Part shown: positions 8,281 through 16,250 of the stretch, one piece after another
Numbering within the stretch: position 1 is the first letter of the stretch
How the letters are laid out: each line of letters starts with the position of its first letter
Assembly (NCBI RefSeq): GCF_019397265.1
Contig: NZ_CP068985.1
Coordinates: 5,002,501 to 5,066,500, forward strand
Length of the DNA: 64,000 bases
Direction of reading: 5' to 3'
Source of the DNA: Nonomuraea coxensis DSM 45129
GTDB taxonomy: Bacteria; Actinomycetota; Actinomycetes; Streptosporangiales; Streptosporangiaceae
The notes under the pieces: model-generated
Seen by the model: the letters and a program-made list of their open reading frames with translations, nothing else
Databases searched by the model: none
Told to the model about the DNA's origin: nothing
Position numbers and translations under genes: made by a program

Positions 8281-9594
8281 CTACCCGAGGACGGGGTAGT
8301 TCGCGCGCAGCACGCCGTGCGGGTCGCGGGCGCGCTTGATCTCCCGCAGCCGGGCGAGCGTCGCCTCGGGGAACGCCTGCCCGGCCCGCTCGCCGCGGGC
8401 CAGCATCGTGTACGGCTTGCGCCCGCTGACCGCCTCGCCCAGCTCCTCGGCGAACGCGGCCTGCCGGTCGCCGACCGCCGCCGCCTGCCCCGGCTCGGCC
8501 GCCGGCCCGAACATGTAGACCAGGTACGGCTCCATGACCGGCCCGCTCGGCCCCGCGCCGGGACGCCCGGCGGCCAGCGCGCCCCCGAGGTGCCTGACCT
8601 GCAGCCCGAACATCGGCTCGACCGGCTCCTCGGCCAGCACCTTGGCGGTCACCTCGTCCACGCTGGTGAGCAGCTCGGTGCGCGAGCGGCCGGGCGAGGG
8701 GTCGGTGGGGTCCTCGGCGATGCCGCCCAGATCGGCCACCGCGACCGGCCCCCGCCTGTCCACGACCAGGTCGCCGATCCGGTCGAGGCGGGCCAGCAGC
8801 CCGCGTCCCTCGCCTTCCTCGCCGAGGAAGGCGGTGTCGATCCCGACCATGGGCGGGGCCTGCGGGAAGCTCACCCGGCCGAACCAGACGGACAGCTCGT
8901 CCGGCGCCCCGGCGGTGATCTCCAGGAAGGCGTCGAACACCTCGCGGGCGCGGTGGCCCGGCCACATCATGCGGCCGCCGTACAGGGCGGGCGCCGGGTA
9001 CAGCTCGAACTCGACGGCCGTGACCAGCGCGAAGTCGCCGCCGCCGCCGCGCAGCGCCCAGAACAGGTCGGGGTCGGAGGCCGCGGTGACCCGGGCCCGC
9101 TCGCCGTCCGCCGTGACCACGTCGAAGGCGCGCACGCTGTCGGCCGCGAAGCCGTGCCGGCGGCCGAACCAGCTCAGGCCGCCGCCGAGGGTGTAGCCGG
9201 TCACGCTGACCACGGGGCTGCTGCCGGCCAGGCCGGTGAGGCCGTGCGGGCCGGCCGCCGCCAGCACCTGACCCCATTTCGCGCCCGCGCCCACACGGGC
9301 GGTGCGCGCCTCCGGGTCCACGCTGACCTCGTCCAGCGCGCCGGTGCGCAGCAGGATCACGCCGTCAGCGGCGCCGGAGGCGCCGTGGCCGCTCGGCTGG
9401 GCGGCCACGGCGATCCCCGCGCGGCGCGCGTACGCGACCGTCGCGGCCACGTCGGCCGCGCCCGCCGCCTCGACCACGGCGGCCACCCGCTGCTCCACCG
9501 ACAGGTTCCACGGCCTGGACGCCTGCTCGAACCCGTCGTCGCCGGGCAGCAGAACCCGGCCCTCGGCGACCGCGCGCAACTCGGTGTGCGTCAT
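8281..9594 (-). CDS. FAD-linked (BBE/PCMH-type) oxidoreductase
   Basis: A 437-residue flavoprotein of the berberine-bridge/6-hydroxynicotine oxidase group. The PCMH FAD-binding half (~35-210) contains QPSGHGASG, whose His is placed like the residue that covalently bears FAD in this family, and GYTLGGGLSWFGRRHG. The C-terminal BBE segment ends RDPHGVLRANYPVLG, the usual terminal motif. These enzymes oxidise alcohols, amines or sugars with O2; the substrate cannot be inferred. No secretion signal is seen. The ATG at 9594 has an AAGGAG-type site upstream. The catalytic Cys of bicovalent members is not obvious, suggesting a monocovalent enzyme. Confidence 0.9.
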   Translation of the reverse strand: MTHTELRAVAEGRVLLPGDDGFEQASRPWNLSVEQRVAAVVEAAGAADVAATVAYARRAGIAVAAQPSGHGASGAADGVILLRTGALDEVSVDPEARTARVGAGAKWGQVLAAAGPHGLTGLAGSSPVVSVTGYTLGGGLSWFGRRHGFAADSVRAFDVVTADGERARVTAASDPDLFWALRGGGGDFALVTAVEFELYPAPALYGGRMMWPGHRAREVFDAFLEITAGAPDELSVWFGRVSFPQAPPMVGIDTAFLGEEGEGRGLLARLDRIGDLVVDRRGPVAVADLGGIAEDPTDPSPGRSRTELLTSVDEVTAKVLAEEPVEPMFGLQVRHLGGALAAGRPGAGPSGPVMEPYLVYMFGPAAEPGQAAAVGDRQAAFAEELGEAVSGRKPYTMLARGERAGQAFPEATLARLREIKRARDPHGVLRANYPVLG

Positions 9595-9677
9595 TCCTCA
9601 TCACTCCTTCAGCTCGCCCCCCGTCGGGAGCCACCGGTTGGACGACCAGGGACGCGCGGACGTGACCGTCCGCCGAG

Positions 9678-9691
9678 GTGACATGCGTCAC
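9678..9691. promoter_or_regulatory. Inverted repeat in the 9595-9871 divergent spacer
   Basis: GTGAC-ATGC-GTCAC (9678-9691), followed by another GTCAC at 9696-9700, lies between the FAD oxidase and the membrane/YtkA gene set. The 277-bp spacer is less GC-rich than its surroundings around 9710-9800, as expected of promoters, but I could not fix a convincing -35/-10 pair. The regulator is unknown. Confidence 0.4.
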
Positions 9692-9871
9692 ATCCGTCAC
9701 GGTGGGAACGGTCCGGAAATCGACATTCCGTCATCCGCCGAAAACACATCGCGTCAATTCCACGCAAAGCAATTCCGGGATGACGCGATGTCACTCGTGC
9801 CGTGAAATCAGACCGCCCGGCTTTCGGCCGCGTCTGGAAGGATCGAACGCAGGCGAAGGGAGAATTTCGAG

Positions 9872-10972
9872 ATGGCATTGGTGAATGTCGGCTTACGACG
9901 CCTGCTCGTGGACACGGGCGAGCCCCGGGACTGGGTGACGCCACGGACGGATCTCGTCACGGCGCTGCTGGGCGTGTGGTTCGGCATAGGACTGATGATC
10001 GACGCCTGGGCGCACACCAATCTCTCCGGCGAGCTGGAGACGTTCTTCACCCCTTGGCACGCCGTTTTCTATTCGGGATTCGCGGCGGTGTCGGGGTGGA
10101 TGATCTGGCAGGCGTGGCGCAACGTCCGCGCGGGCCGGCAGGGCCTCGCCGCGGTGCCGCGCGGATATCTGGCGGGGCTGGTGGCGATTCCGGCATTCGC
10201 CGCGTTCGGCTTCGCCGACATGATGTGGCACACGCTGCTCGGCATCGAGACGACCGTGGACATCCTGTTCAGCCCGTCGCACCTGGGGCTGATCACGACG
10301 ATGCTGCTCATCATCACCACGCCGCTCCGCTCCGCCTGGAACGCCCCCGACGTGGGCCCGCGCCCGTCCCTCGGGCGGCTGCTGCCCGCGCTGGTCGGGC
10401 TCGCGTTCGCGACCACGCTGGTGTCGCTGTTCCTGTCGTACGGCGACGCCATGCAGTGGCGGCCGATGCGCATCGTCGAGGCGTTCTCCGTCATGGACGA
10501 CGGCGGGGCCGAGCGGCTCGCGACCGCGATGGTCATCAGCAACGTCATCCTGCTGGCTCCGGTGCTGCTGCTCCTGCGCCGCTGGGAGCTGCCCTTCGGC
10601 GCGATGACCCTCATGTACGCGGTGGCGGTCCTGATGTCCGGCGCGCAGACCGAGTTCGCGAACCTGCCGATCCTGCTGGCCGTGGTGGGCGGAGGGCTCG
10701 CGGGCGACCTGCTGATCCGGTGGCTGCGGCCGTCGGCGGCGCGGCGCCGGGAATACTGGACGTTCGCGGGGCTGTCGGGCTTCGCCACGTGGGCGCTGTA
10801 CATCGGCGCCGCCTCGGCGGCGGGCGGCGGCATCCCGGCCGTGCCGGAGCTGTGGACCGGCGCGCCGATCGTGGCCGGGCTGATCGGGCTGGCGCTCGGC
10901 GTGCTGTTCCTGCCGAACGCAACCGCCCCCTCCCCTGACCTGGACGCGGGCGCCGGCGTCGAGAAGGCATGA
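9872..10972 (+). CDS. Polytopic membrane protein of unknown function
   Basis: A 366-residue protein with roughly eight to ten membrane segments (for example LLGVWFGIGLMIDAWAH, FFTPWHAVFYSGFAAVSGW, LAGLVAIPAFAAFGFADMMW). His and Trp occur near membrane boundaries (DAWAHTNL, PWHAVFY, DMMWHTLLG, SPSHLG), a pattern also seen in metal or heme membrane proteins; that comparison is speculative. It starts at ATG 9872 with AAGGGAG upstream. Codon 8 (9893-9895) is TTA. The stop overlaps the next start (ATGA), so it is translationally coupled to the two His-containing extracytoplasmic proteins that follow. I do not recognise a named family. Confidence 0.75.
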   Translation: MALVNVGLRRLLVDTGEPRDWVTPRTDLVTALLGVWFGIGLMIDAWAHTNLSGELETFFTPWHAVFYSGFAAVSGWMIWQAWRNVRAGRQGLAAVPRGYLAGLVAIPAFAAFGFADMMWHTLLGIETTVDILFSPSHLGLITTMLLIITTPLRSAWNAPDVGPRPSLGRLLPALVGLAFATTLVSLFLSYGDAMQWRPMRIVEAFSVMDDGGAERLATAMVISNVILLAPVLLLLRRWELPFGAMTLMYAVAVLMSGAQTEFANLPILLAVVGGGLAGDLLIRWLRPSAARRREYWTFAGLSGFATWALYIGAASAAGGGIPAVPELWTGAPIVAGLIGLALGVLFLPNATAPSPDLDAGAGVEKA

Positions 10973-12381
10973 GGCTCGCCCGGCTGCTCGCGCTCGCCGC
11001 GCTCCTCGCCCTGCTGCCGGTCCTGTTGCCGGTGGGCGCGTCCCCGGCCGCGGCGCACAACGTCTCGGCCAGGGCGGACCTGCGGATCGCGCAGACGATC
11101 GCGGGCACGGAGCTCACCGTCGTCGTCAAGGGCACCTCGCGGGTGCCCGGCCCGCTGCGGATCGGGATCACCGCCTACCAGCCGGTCACCGCCCTGCCGG
11201 TCGCCCTGGAGGTGCGCTCGGCCGAGGACGGGCGCACGGTGACGGGCCAGGCTCTGGCGTCGGCCGATCCGCGGTACACGGAGCTGCGGGTGGAGCGGAC
11301 CGGGCCGCACGTGCTCACGTTGCGCGCGGGCGGGGAGAGCGCCGTGGTGCCGTTCCGGGTCCTGGTGGAGCGGGGGTCGGGGGCGGAGCTGCTGATCTAC
11401 GGCGGGTTCTTCGTGGCCGGGGTGCTGCTCGTGGGCGGGCTCCTCTTCGGGGCGCTCGCCCGGCCCGGACCGGCGATGGCGGTCGCGGCCGGGGCCGCGG
11501 CGGGGGTGACGGTGGCGGCGATGGCCGTCGTGTTCGAGCCGATGGTGCCGGCGGGGCCGCCCGACGGGGCCGCGCCGTCGGTCACCGCCCTGGCCGGCGG
11601 GGGGCGGCCGTACGTGCAGGAACGGGTGACGACGGAGCCGGCGCGGCCGGTCGCGGGAGAGGAGTTCACCTTGCGGGTGGATCTGGTGGACGGCTCCACC
11701 GGGCGGCCCGTGGACGACCTGACCGTCCACCACGAGGCGCTCGCCCACCTGGTCGTCACCAGCGAGGACGGGAGCTATTTCCGTCACGTCCACCCACTGC
11801 GCACCGGTCCCGGGCGGCTGGAGGTCCGGCTGCGCGCCGACCGCTCCGGCCGCTACCTCGCGCACACCGAGCTGGAACGCGAGGACTCCGGCGGCCAGCT
11901 CCTGACGTCGGCCTTCGCCGTGCACGCCCCCGGCCCCCAGCGCGCCACCGGCGACGCGGACGACGCCGGCGACGGCACGGGCAGCGACGCGAACGCCAGC
12001 ACGGGCGACGGCACAGGCGGCACGGGCGACGGCACGGGCGGCACGGGCGACGGCACGGGCGGCGGGGTGAGGACGGGCGTGGCCGGGCCGGTGCTGACGC
12101 CCGTCGTGCCGGTCGCCGGGCGGCCGGCGACGATCGAGATGGACGCGGCCGGGCCGGTGCGGCCGTGGCTGGGGATGGCCGGGCACCTGATCGTCCGCGA
12201 CCGCGACGGCGGCTTCCTCGGCCACGTGCACGAGATGGGCTCCCCGGACTCCCGGCTGCGTTTCACCTTCAGCTTCCCGGCCGCGGGGAGCTACCTGGCC
12301 TGGGTCCAGTACGCGCTGGCCGGCCGCATCGTGACCGTGCCGTTCACGGTCGAGGTGACCGCGCAGGAGAACGCGCGATGA
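10969..12381 (+). CDS. Secreted/membrane-anchored His-rich YtkA-like protein
   Basis: A 470-residue protein with a cleavable signal peptide (MRLARLLALAALLALLPVLL, cleavage near SPAAAHN), a beta-rich domain (~35-125), two transmembrane segments (~135-190) and two extracytoplasmic YtkA-like halves. The first has HHEALAHLVVTSEDGSYFRH and the second GMAGHLIVRDRDGGFLGHVH. These HxxxxHxH-like clusters are plausible metal ligands. Between them lies a Gly/Thr/Asp linker built from a 21-bp tandem repeat. A role in periplasmic copper handling is inferred from YtkA/FixH neighbours in other bacteria and is not proven here. It overlaps both flanking genes by 4 bp. Confidence 0.75.
   Translation: MRLARLLALAALLALLPVLLPVGASPAAAHNVSARADLRIAQTIAGTELTVVVKGTSRVPGPLRIGITAYQPVTALPVALEVRSAEDGRTVTGQALASADPRYTELRVERTGPHVLTLRAGGESAVVPFRVLVERGSGAELLIYGGFFVAGVLLVGGLLFGALARPGPAMAVAAGAAAGVTVAAMAVVFEPMVPAGPPDGAAPSVTALAGGGRPYVQERVTTEPARPVAGEEFTLRVDLVDGSTGRPVDDLTVHHEALAHLVVTSEDGSYFRHVHPLRTGPGRLEVRLRADRSGRYLAHTELEREDSGGQLLTSAFAVHAPGPQRATGDADDAGDGTGSDANASTGDGTGGTGDGTGGTGDGTGGGVRTGVAGPVLTPVVPVAGRPATIEMDAAGPVRPWLGMAGHLIVRDRDGGFLGHVHEMGSPDSRLRFTFSFPAAGSYLAWVQYALAGRIVTVPFTVEVTAQENAR
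12001..12063 (+). repeat. 21-bp in-frame tandem repeat, 3 copies
   Basis: Three near-identical 21-bp units encode TGDGTGG three times in the linker between the two His-rich halves of the YtkA-like protein. One unit has a single A/G difference. The length is a multiple of three, so copy-number change would keep the frame. Confidence 0.9.
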
Positions 12382-12767
12382 GGCGGCGGGCCCTGATCGC
12401 CGCCGTCCTCGTCGTGGCCGCCGTGGCGATCTTCGTCGTGGGCCGCGGCATGGCGGCCGAGCCGCTGCGCGCGTCGGTCGCCGGCGACCGCTACGCCGCC
12501 GCCGTCGTCATCGACCGGCCCACGACCGGCCCGATCACCGTCGAGATCGGGGTGACCTCCGGCGACGCCTACACGGTGGCGGTGTCGGCGGTCATGACCG
12601 GCATGGGTCACGCCACGTCGGAGCTGCCCGCCCGCGCGACGGCGCCGGGCCGCTTCGTCGCCGAGGGCGAGCTGTTCCTGATGAGCGGCACGTGGGAGGT
12701 GTCGCTGCGGGTCAACGGCGCGGCGGGCGAGGAGACCCTGGTCGTGAACGCGCTCGTCACCGGCTGA
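12378..12767 (+). CDS. FixH/YtkA-like membrane-anchored protein
   Basis: A 129-residue protein with an N-terminal membrane anchor (LIAAVLVVAAVAIFVVG) and one extracytoplasmic beta-sandwich of the FixH/YtkA type. Its motif VMTGMGHATSELPARA, followed by FLMSGTWEVSLRV, matches the conserved Met/His and (M)xGxW positions of YtkA-like domains. It is the third gene of an ATGA-linked trio beginning at 9872. FixH proteins assist cytochrome oxidase copper assembly, and YtkA-like domains often accompany copper proteins, so copper delivery or sensing is a reasonable inference. The 3' part overlaps on the opposite strand with the end of the degraded reductase gene. Confidence 0.7.
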   Translation: MRRRALIAAVLVVAAVAIFVVGRGMAAEPLRASVAGDRYAAAVVIDRPTTGPITVEIGVTSGDAYTVAVSAVMTGMGHATSELPARATAPGRFVAEGELFLMSGTWEVSLRVNGAAGEETLVVNALVTG

Positions 12768-13345
12768 GCCCTCCGGCGGTCCGGCTCGGTCGACCCGGCG
12801 CGCAGGCCGGCCGGCAGCCGGGCCGGGTCGAGCCCGTCGCGCCGGGCGATCAGGCGGCCCAGCTCGTGGCGGCTCACCGCGTCGGCGCCGGCCACGTGGT
12901 GGACGCCGGCGAGGGTGGACGCGGCCAGCTCCAGCAGGGCCGCGGCGAGGTCGCGGACGTGCACGGGGCAGCGTACGTCGTCGGTGAACAGCACCCCGGC
13001 CGCCCGGCCCGTGGCCAGCGCGTGCACCAGGGCCTCCTGGGGCGAGCCGCCGTCGCCGATGATCAGGGACGTGCGGACGACCGCCGCCGCCGGGTGGATG
13101 GCCCGCACGGCCACCTCGGCCGCCGCCTTGGCCGCGCCGTACGGGGAGATCGGGTCGGGCTCGGCGTCCTCGGCGTAGGTGACCGCGCGGCCCGAGAAGA
13201 CGGCGTCGCTCGACACGTGGACCAGGCGGGCCCCCTCGCCGGGACGGCTGAAGCAGGTGGCGGCCACCTGGTGACCGGCAGCCGCGGCCTGCCGGACGAG
13301 CTCGCCGCCGGGGAACCCGCCGCCGCCGATGACGGTGACCCTCAA
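12608..13345 (-). pseudogene. RmlD-like NAD(P)-dependent sugar reductase, internally deleted
   Basis: It opens at TTG 13345 (site AAGGGGG upstream) with a good Rossmann start, RVTVIGGGGFPGGELVRQ, but at about 13231 the text jumps from CFSRPGEG straight to ARLVHVSSDAVFSG. The ~55-60 residues normally between these segments in the dTDP-4-dehydrorhamnose reductase family are missing. The catalytic Tyr-Lys (SPYGAAKAAAE) and later PVHVRDLAAALLELA remain. The expected C-terminus is also replaced by ~60 residues antisense to the FixH-like gene. I read this as a decayed gene; a folded shortened protein cannot be excluded. It is divergent from the glucuronidase. Confidence 0.6.
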
Positions 13346-13489
13346 GCCCGGCCCCCCTTGGTCCGCGGGTGGCCTCGGTCCCGGCGAGCGCGCGGGCGGA
13401 CGGCGGCGGGCCCGATCCGCCTGGCCCTCCCCCGCCGTCGCCCGTCGTCCGGGCCGGCCGGCTGGTGCCATGATGATCCCCTTTCGGTA

Positions 13490-13499
13490 GGTTCGAACC
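13490..13499. promoter_or_regulatory. GGTTCGAACC palindrome upstream of the alpha-glucuronidase gene
   Basis: A perfect 10-bp palindrome lies 31 bp before the GTG start in the 185-bp spacer shared with the degraded reductase. It could be an operator. It resembles a tRNA T-arm, but no tRNA surrounds it. Confidence 0.35.
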
Positions 13500-13530
13500 G
13501 ATCAACGTGTTCGTCATCCGGAGGGATCCC

Positions 13531-15543
13531 GTGACCGTTCCTCAGCTGACCGGCGTGCATCCGGCGTGGCTGCCGCCGGAGGCGTTCCTGGCGATCGGCT
13601 CTCGGCAGGTCCTCGTGCTGGGCGAGGGCGCGCTGGTGGACACGGTCCGCGAGGAGGTCGCGGCGGCCCAGGCCCGCCACGGCGGCGGGCGGGTCGGCTG
13701 TGTGCTCGCCCTGGCCGGTGCGGAGGGCCTGCCGGAGGTGGCGCGGGCGGTCGCGGCCGAGGCCGGGTCCACCGGCGCGGAGGGGTATGCCCTGGCCCGC
13801 CGCGACGGTGTCACCGTCGTCGTCGCCGACGCCCCCGCCGGGCTGTTGTACGGGCTGTTCCACCTGGTGCGCCTGGGCGAGGCGGCCTTCGCGGCCGGGG
13901 AGCGGCCGGTCGAGCGGCACGCGCCCGCCGCGGCCCGGCGCATGCTCGACCACTGGGACAACATCGCCGTGCACCCCGTGATGGGCCAGGTCGAGCGCGG
14001 GTACGCGGGCGGCTCGCTCTTCTGGCGGGACGGGGAGCTGCGCGAGGACCTGACGCGGGTGCGGGCCTACGCCCGGCTGCTGGCCGCCGCCGGGATCAAC
14101 GCCGTCGCGATCAACAACGTCAACGTGCACGCCACCGAGGCCCGCCTGCTCACCGACCGCCTCGGCGAGGTGGCCGCCGTCGCCGCCGAGCTGCGCCCGT
14201 ACGGGATCCGGGCGCACGTGTCGGTGAGCTTCGCCTCTCCCGTCGTCCTCGGCGGCCTGCCCACCGCCGACCCGCTGGACGAGGAGGTGCGCCGCTGGTG
14301 GGCGGCCGCCGCCGGGCGGGTGTACGCGGCGGTGCCGGACTTCGGCGGGTTCGTGGTCAAGGCGGACTCCGAGGGGCAGCCGGGGCCGTTCGCGTACGGG
14401 CGCAGCCACGCCGACGGCGCGGGCGTCCTCGCCGCCGCGCTGGCCCCGTACGGCGGGGTGGTGCACTGGCGGGCGTTCGTCTACGACCACCGTCAGGACT
14501 GGCGTGACCGCTCCACCGACCGCGCCCGCGCCGCCTGCGACCACTTCGCCCCGCTCGACGGGCGGTTCGCGCAGAACGTGATCCTCCAGGTGAAGCACGG
14601 CCCGATGGACTTCCAGCCGCGCGAACCGGTGTCGCCGGTGATCGCCGCCATGCCGGCCACGAAGCTGGCGGTGGAGCTCCAGGTGACGCAGGAGTACACC
14701 GGCCAGCAGCGGCACGTGTGCTACCTGGCGCCGATGTGGAGCGAGCTGCTGGCCTTCCGCCCCTGGGGTGACGGAGGGCGGACCGTCGCCGACGTGGCGG
14801 CCGGCGGGGGCGGGCTGGTCGCCGTCTCGAACGCGGGCGGTGACCCCTACTGGACCGGCCATCCCCTGGCCCAGGCCAACCTGTACGCCTTCGGCCGGCT
14901 CGCCTGGGACCCCCGCCTGGACCCGGCGGCGATCCTCGACGAGTGGGCGGACCTGACGTTCCCCGGGACGGCGGCAGGGCTGCGCGGCACGCTGCACGCG
15001 ATCATGGACGGGTCGTGGCGGACGTACGAGCGGTACACGGCCCCGCTGGGCGTCGGCTTCATGGTCCGCCCCGGCCACCACTACGGCCCGGACGTGGACG
15101 GCTACGAGTACACCCCGTGGGGCACCTACCACTTCGCCGACCGCGACGGCGTCGGCGTGGACCGCACGCGGGCCACGGGCACCGGCTTCACCGGCCAGTA
15201 CCCGCGGCCGTGGGCCGACGTCTACGAGTCACTGGAGCGGTGCCCGGACGAGCTGCTGCTCTTCTTCCACCGCGTCCCGTACGGGCACGTGCTGCGTGGC
15301 GGCTCGACGGTGATCCAGCACATCTACGACACGCACTTCGCGGGGGTCGAGGAGGTGTCGGCGATGCGGGCGCACTGGGACAAGCTGGACGGCTCGGGCC
15401 TGGTGGACCCGGCGTACCACGCCCGCGTCGCGGAGCTGCTGGCCGAGCAGCAGCGCTCCGCCGAGGAGTGGCGCGACCAGGTCAACACCTACTTCTTCCG
15501 CAAGTCGGGCGTGCCGGACGCGCACGGCCGGCGCATCCACTGA
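13531..15543 (+). CDS. aguA: GH67 alpha-glucuronidase
   Basis: A 670-residue glycoside hydrolase that removes 4-O-methyl-glucuronic acid from short xylan fragments (aldouronates). The family is clear: RRMLDHWDN, INAVAINNVNVHATE, KADSEGQPGPFAYGR (containing the Glu expected as general acid), and FAPLDGRFAQNVILQVKHGP followed by FQPREPVSP (holding the Asp/Glu pair that activates water). Later landmarks are QEYTGQQRH and GVGFMVRPGHHYGP. There is no signal peptide, so it acts inside the cell on imported oligosaccharides. GTG 13531 follows GGAGGGA. It faces the importer operon with 3 bp between the stop codons. The layout recalls the aldouronate-utilisation cluster of Paenibacillus (lplA, lplB, ytcP, aguA). 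Confidence 0.95.
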   Translation: MTVPQLTGVHPAWLPPEAFLAIGSRQVLVLGEGALVDTVREEVAAAQARHGGGRVGCVLALAGAEGLPEVARAVAAEAGSTGAEGYALARRDGVTVVVADAPAGLLYGLFHLVRLGEAAFAAGERPVERHAPAAARRMLDHWDNIAVHPVMGQVERGYAGGSLFWRDGELREDLTRVRAYARLLAAAGINAVAINNVNVHATEARLLTDRLGEVAAVAAELRPYGIRAHVSVSFASPVVLGGLPTADPLDEEVRRWWAAAAGRVYAAVPDFGGFVVKADSEGQPGPFAYGRSHADGAGVLAAALAPYGGVVHWRAFVYDHRQDWRDRSTDRARAACDHFAPLDGRFAQNVILQVKHGPMDFQPREPVSPVIAAMPATKLAVELQVTQEYTGQQRHVCYLAPMWSELLAFRPWGDGGRTVADVAAGGGGLVAVSNAGGDPYWTGHPLAQANLYAFGRLAWDPRLDPAAILDEWADLTFPGTAAGLRGTLHAIMDGSWRTYERYTAPLGVGFMVRPGHHYGPDVDGYEYTPWGTYHFADRDGVGVDRTRATGTGFTGQYPRPWADVYESLERCPDELLLFFHRVPYGHVLRGGSTVIQHIYDTHFAGVEEVSAMRAHWDKLDGSGLVDPAYHARVAELLAEQQRSAEEWRDQVNTYFFRKSGVPDAHGRRIH

Positions 15544-15546
15544 GGT

Positions 15547-16245
15547 TCAGGCGGTGAACCGCTCCTCGACCTCGGCGGTCACCGGCCGGCTGTTCCTGAG
15601 CAGCGCGGCGGCGAACGCCGAGGCCAGCAGCGCCGTCAGCAGCTCGGTGCCGACCATGGTGACGCCGGCGGCCACGACCAGCAGGGACGTGTTCGCGAGC
15701 GCCGCCTTGGGATGGCGCAGCAGGAAGTAGGAGGCGAGGCGGGCCACGTCCACCGCGCGGAAGGCGAACAGCGAGGTGATCACCAGCGCGTTGCCGGCCC
15801 AGAGCAGGCCGCCGAGTGCGACGAGCACCAGCAGTCCCGCCCACCAGCGGGGCACCCCGGCGGCGGCGAAGTTGGCCAGGGTGGTGCCGACGACCGCCAG
15901 GCCGGCCAGCCAGGGCGCCCAGATCTTGAGCGCCCCGGCGGCGTTGGCCCGGTAGCCGCGCCAGAACGCCGCCGCCGGGCGCAGGTCGGCGAGGTCCCGG
16001 CCGCGCCGGCGCAGCGCGTACAGGGCGGCCGACAGCGCGGGGCCGAGCGGCAGCGCGCAGAGCGCCGCCAGCGGCACGTTTCCGGCGTCGCCGCCGAGCA
16101 GGGTCAGCGCGGCCAGGCCCGGCGCGACGGCGAGCAGGAACATGGCCTCGACGACCATCAGGGTGTAGATGAGCGCGGCGGCGCGGGAGAGCGGCCCCTC
16201 TCCGAAGCGCGATCCGGCCGCCGCTCCGCCCGGCCGGGTGCTCAT
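15547..16245 (-). CDS. DUF624 (YesL-type) membrane protein of the importer operon
   Basis: A 232-residue integral membrane protein with five or six hydrophobic segments (AALIYTLMVVEAMFLLAVAP, KIWAPWLAGLAVVGTTLANF, WWAGLLVLVALGGLLWAGN and others). YesL/DUF624 proteins regularly accompany LplABC-type oligosaccharide importers and GH genes; their exact role is unknown. It is the last gene of the minus-strand operon, starting 5 bp after the stop of the solute-binding protein. ATG 16245 is the only suitable start, giving MSTRPGGAAAG. Confidence 0.85.
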   Translation of the reverse strand: MSTRPGGAAAGSRFGEGPLSRAAALIYTLMVVEAMFLLAVAPGLAALTLLGGDAGNVPLAALCALPLGPALSAALYALRRRGRDLADLRPAAAFWRGYRANAAGALKIWAPWLAGLAVVGTTLANFAAAGVPRWWAGLLVLVALGGLLWAGNALVITSLFAFRAVDVARLASYFLLRHPKAALANTSLLVVAAGVTMVGTELLTALLASAFAAALLRNSRPVTAEVEERFTA

Positions 16246-16250
16246 GGCGC

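Noticed and set aside
13490..13499. Possible tRNA T-arm (GGTTCGAACC)
   Set aside because: No acceptor, D or anticodon arms around it; treated as a palindrome upstream of aguA.
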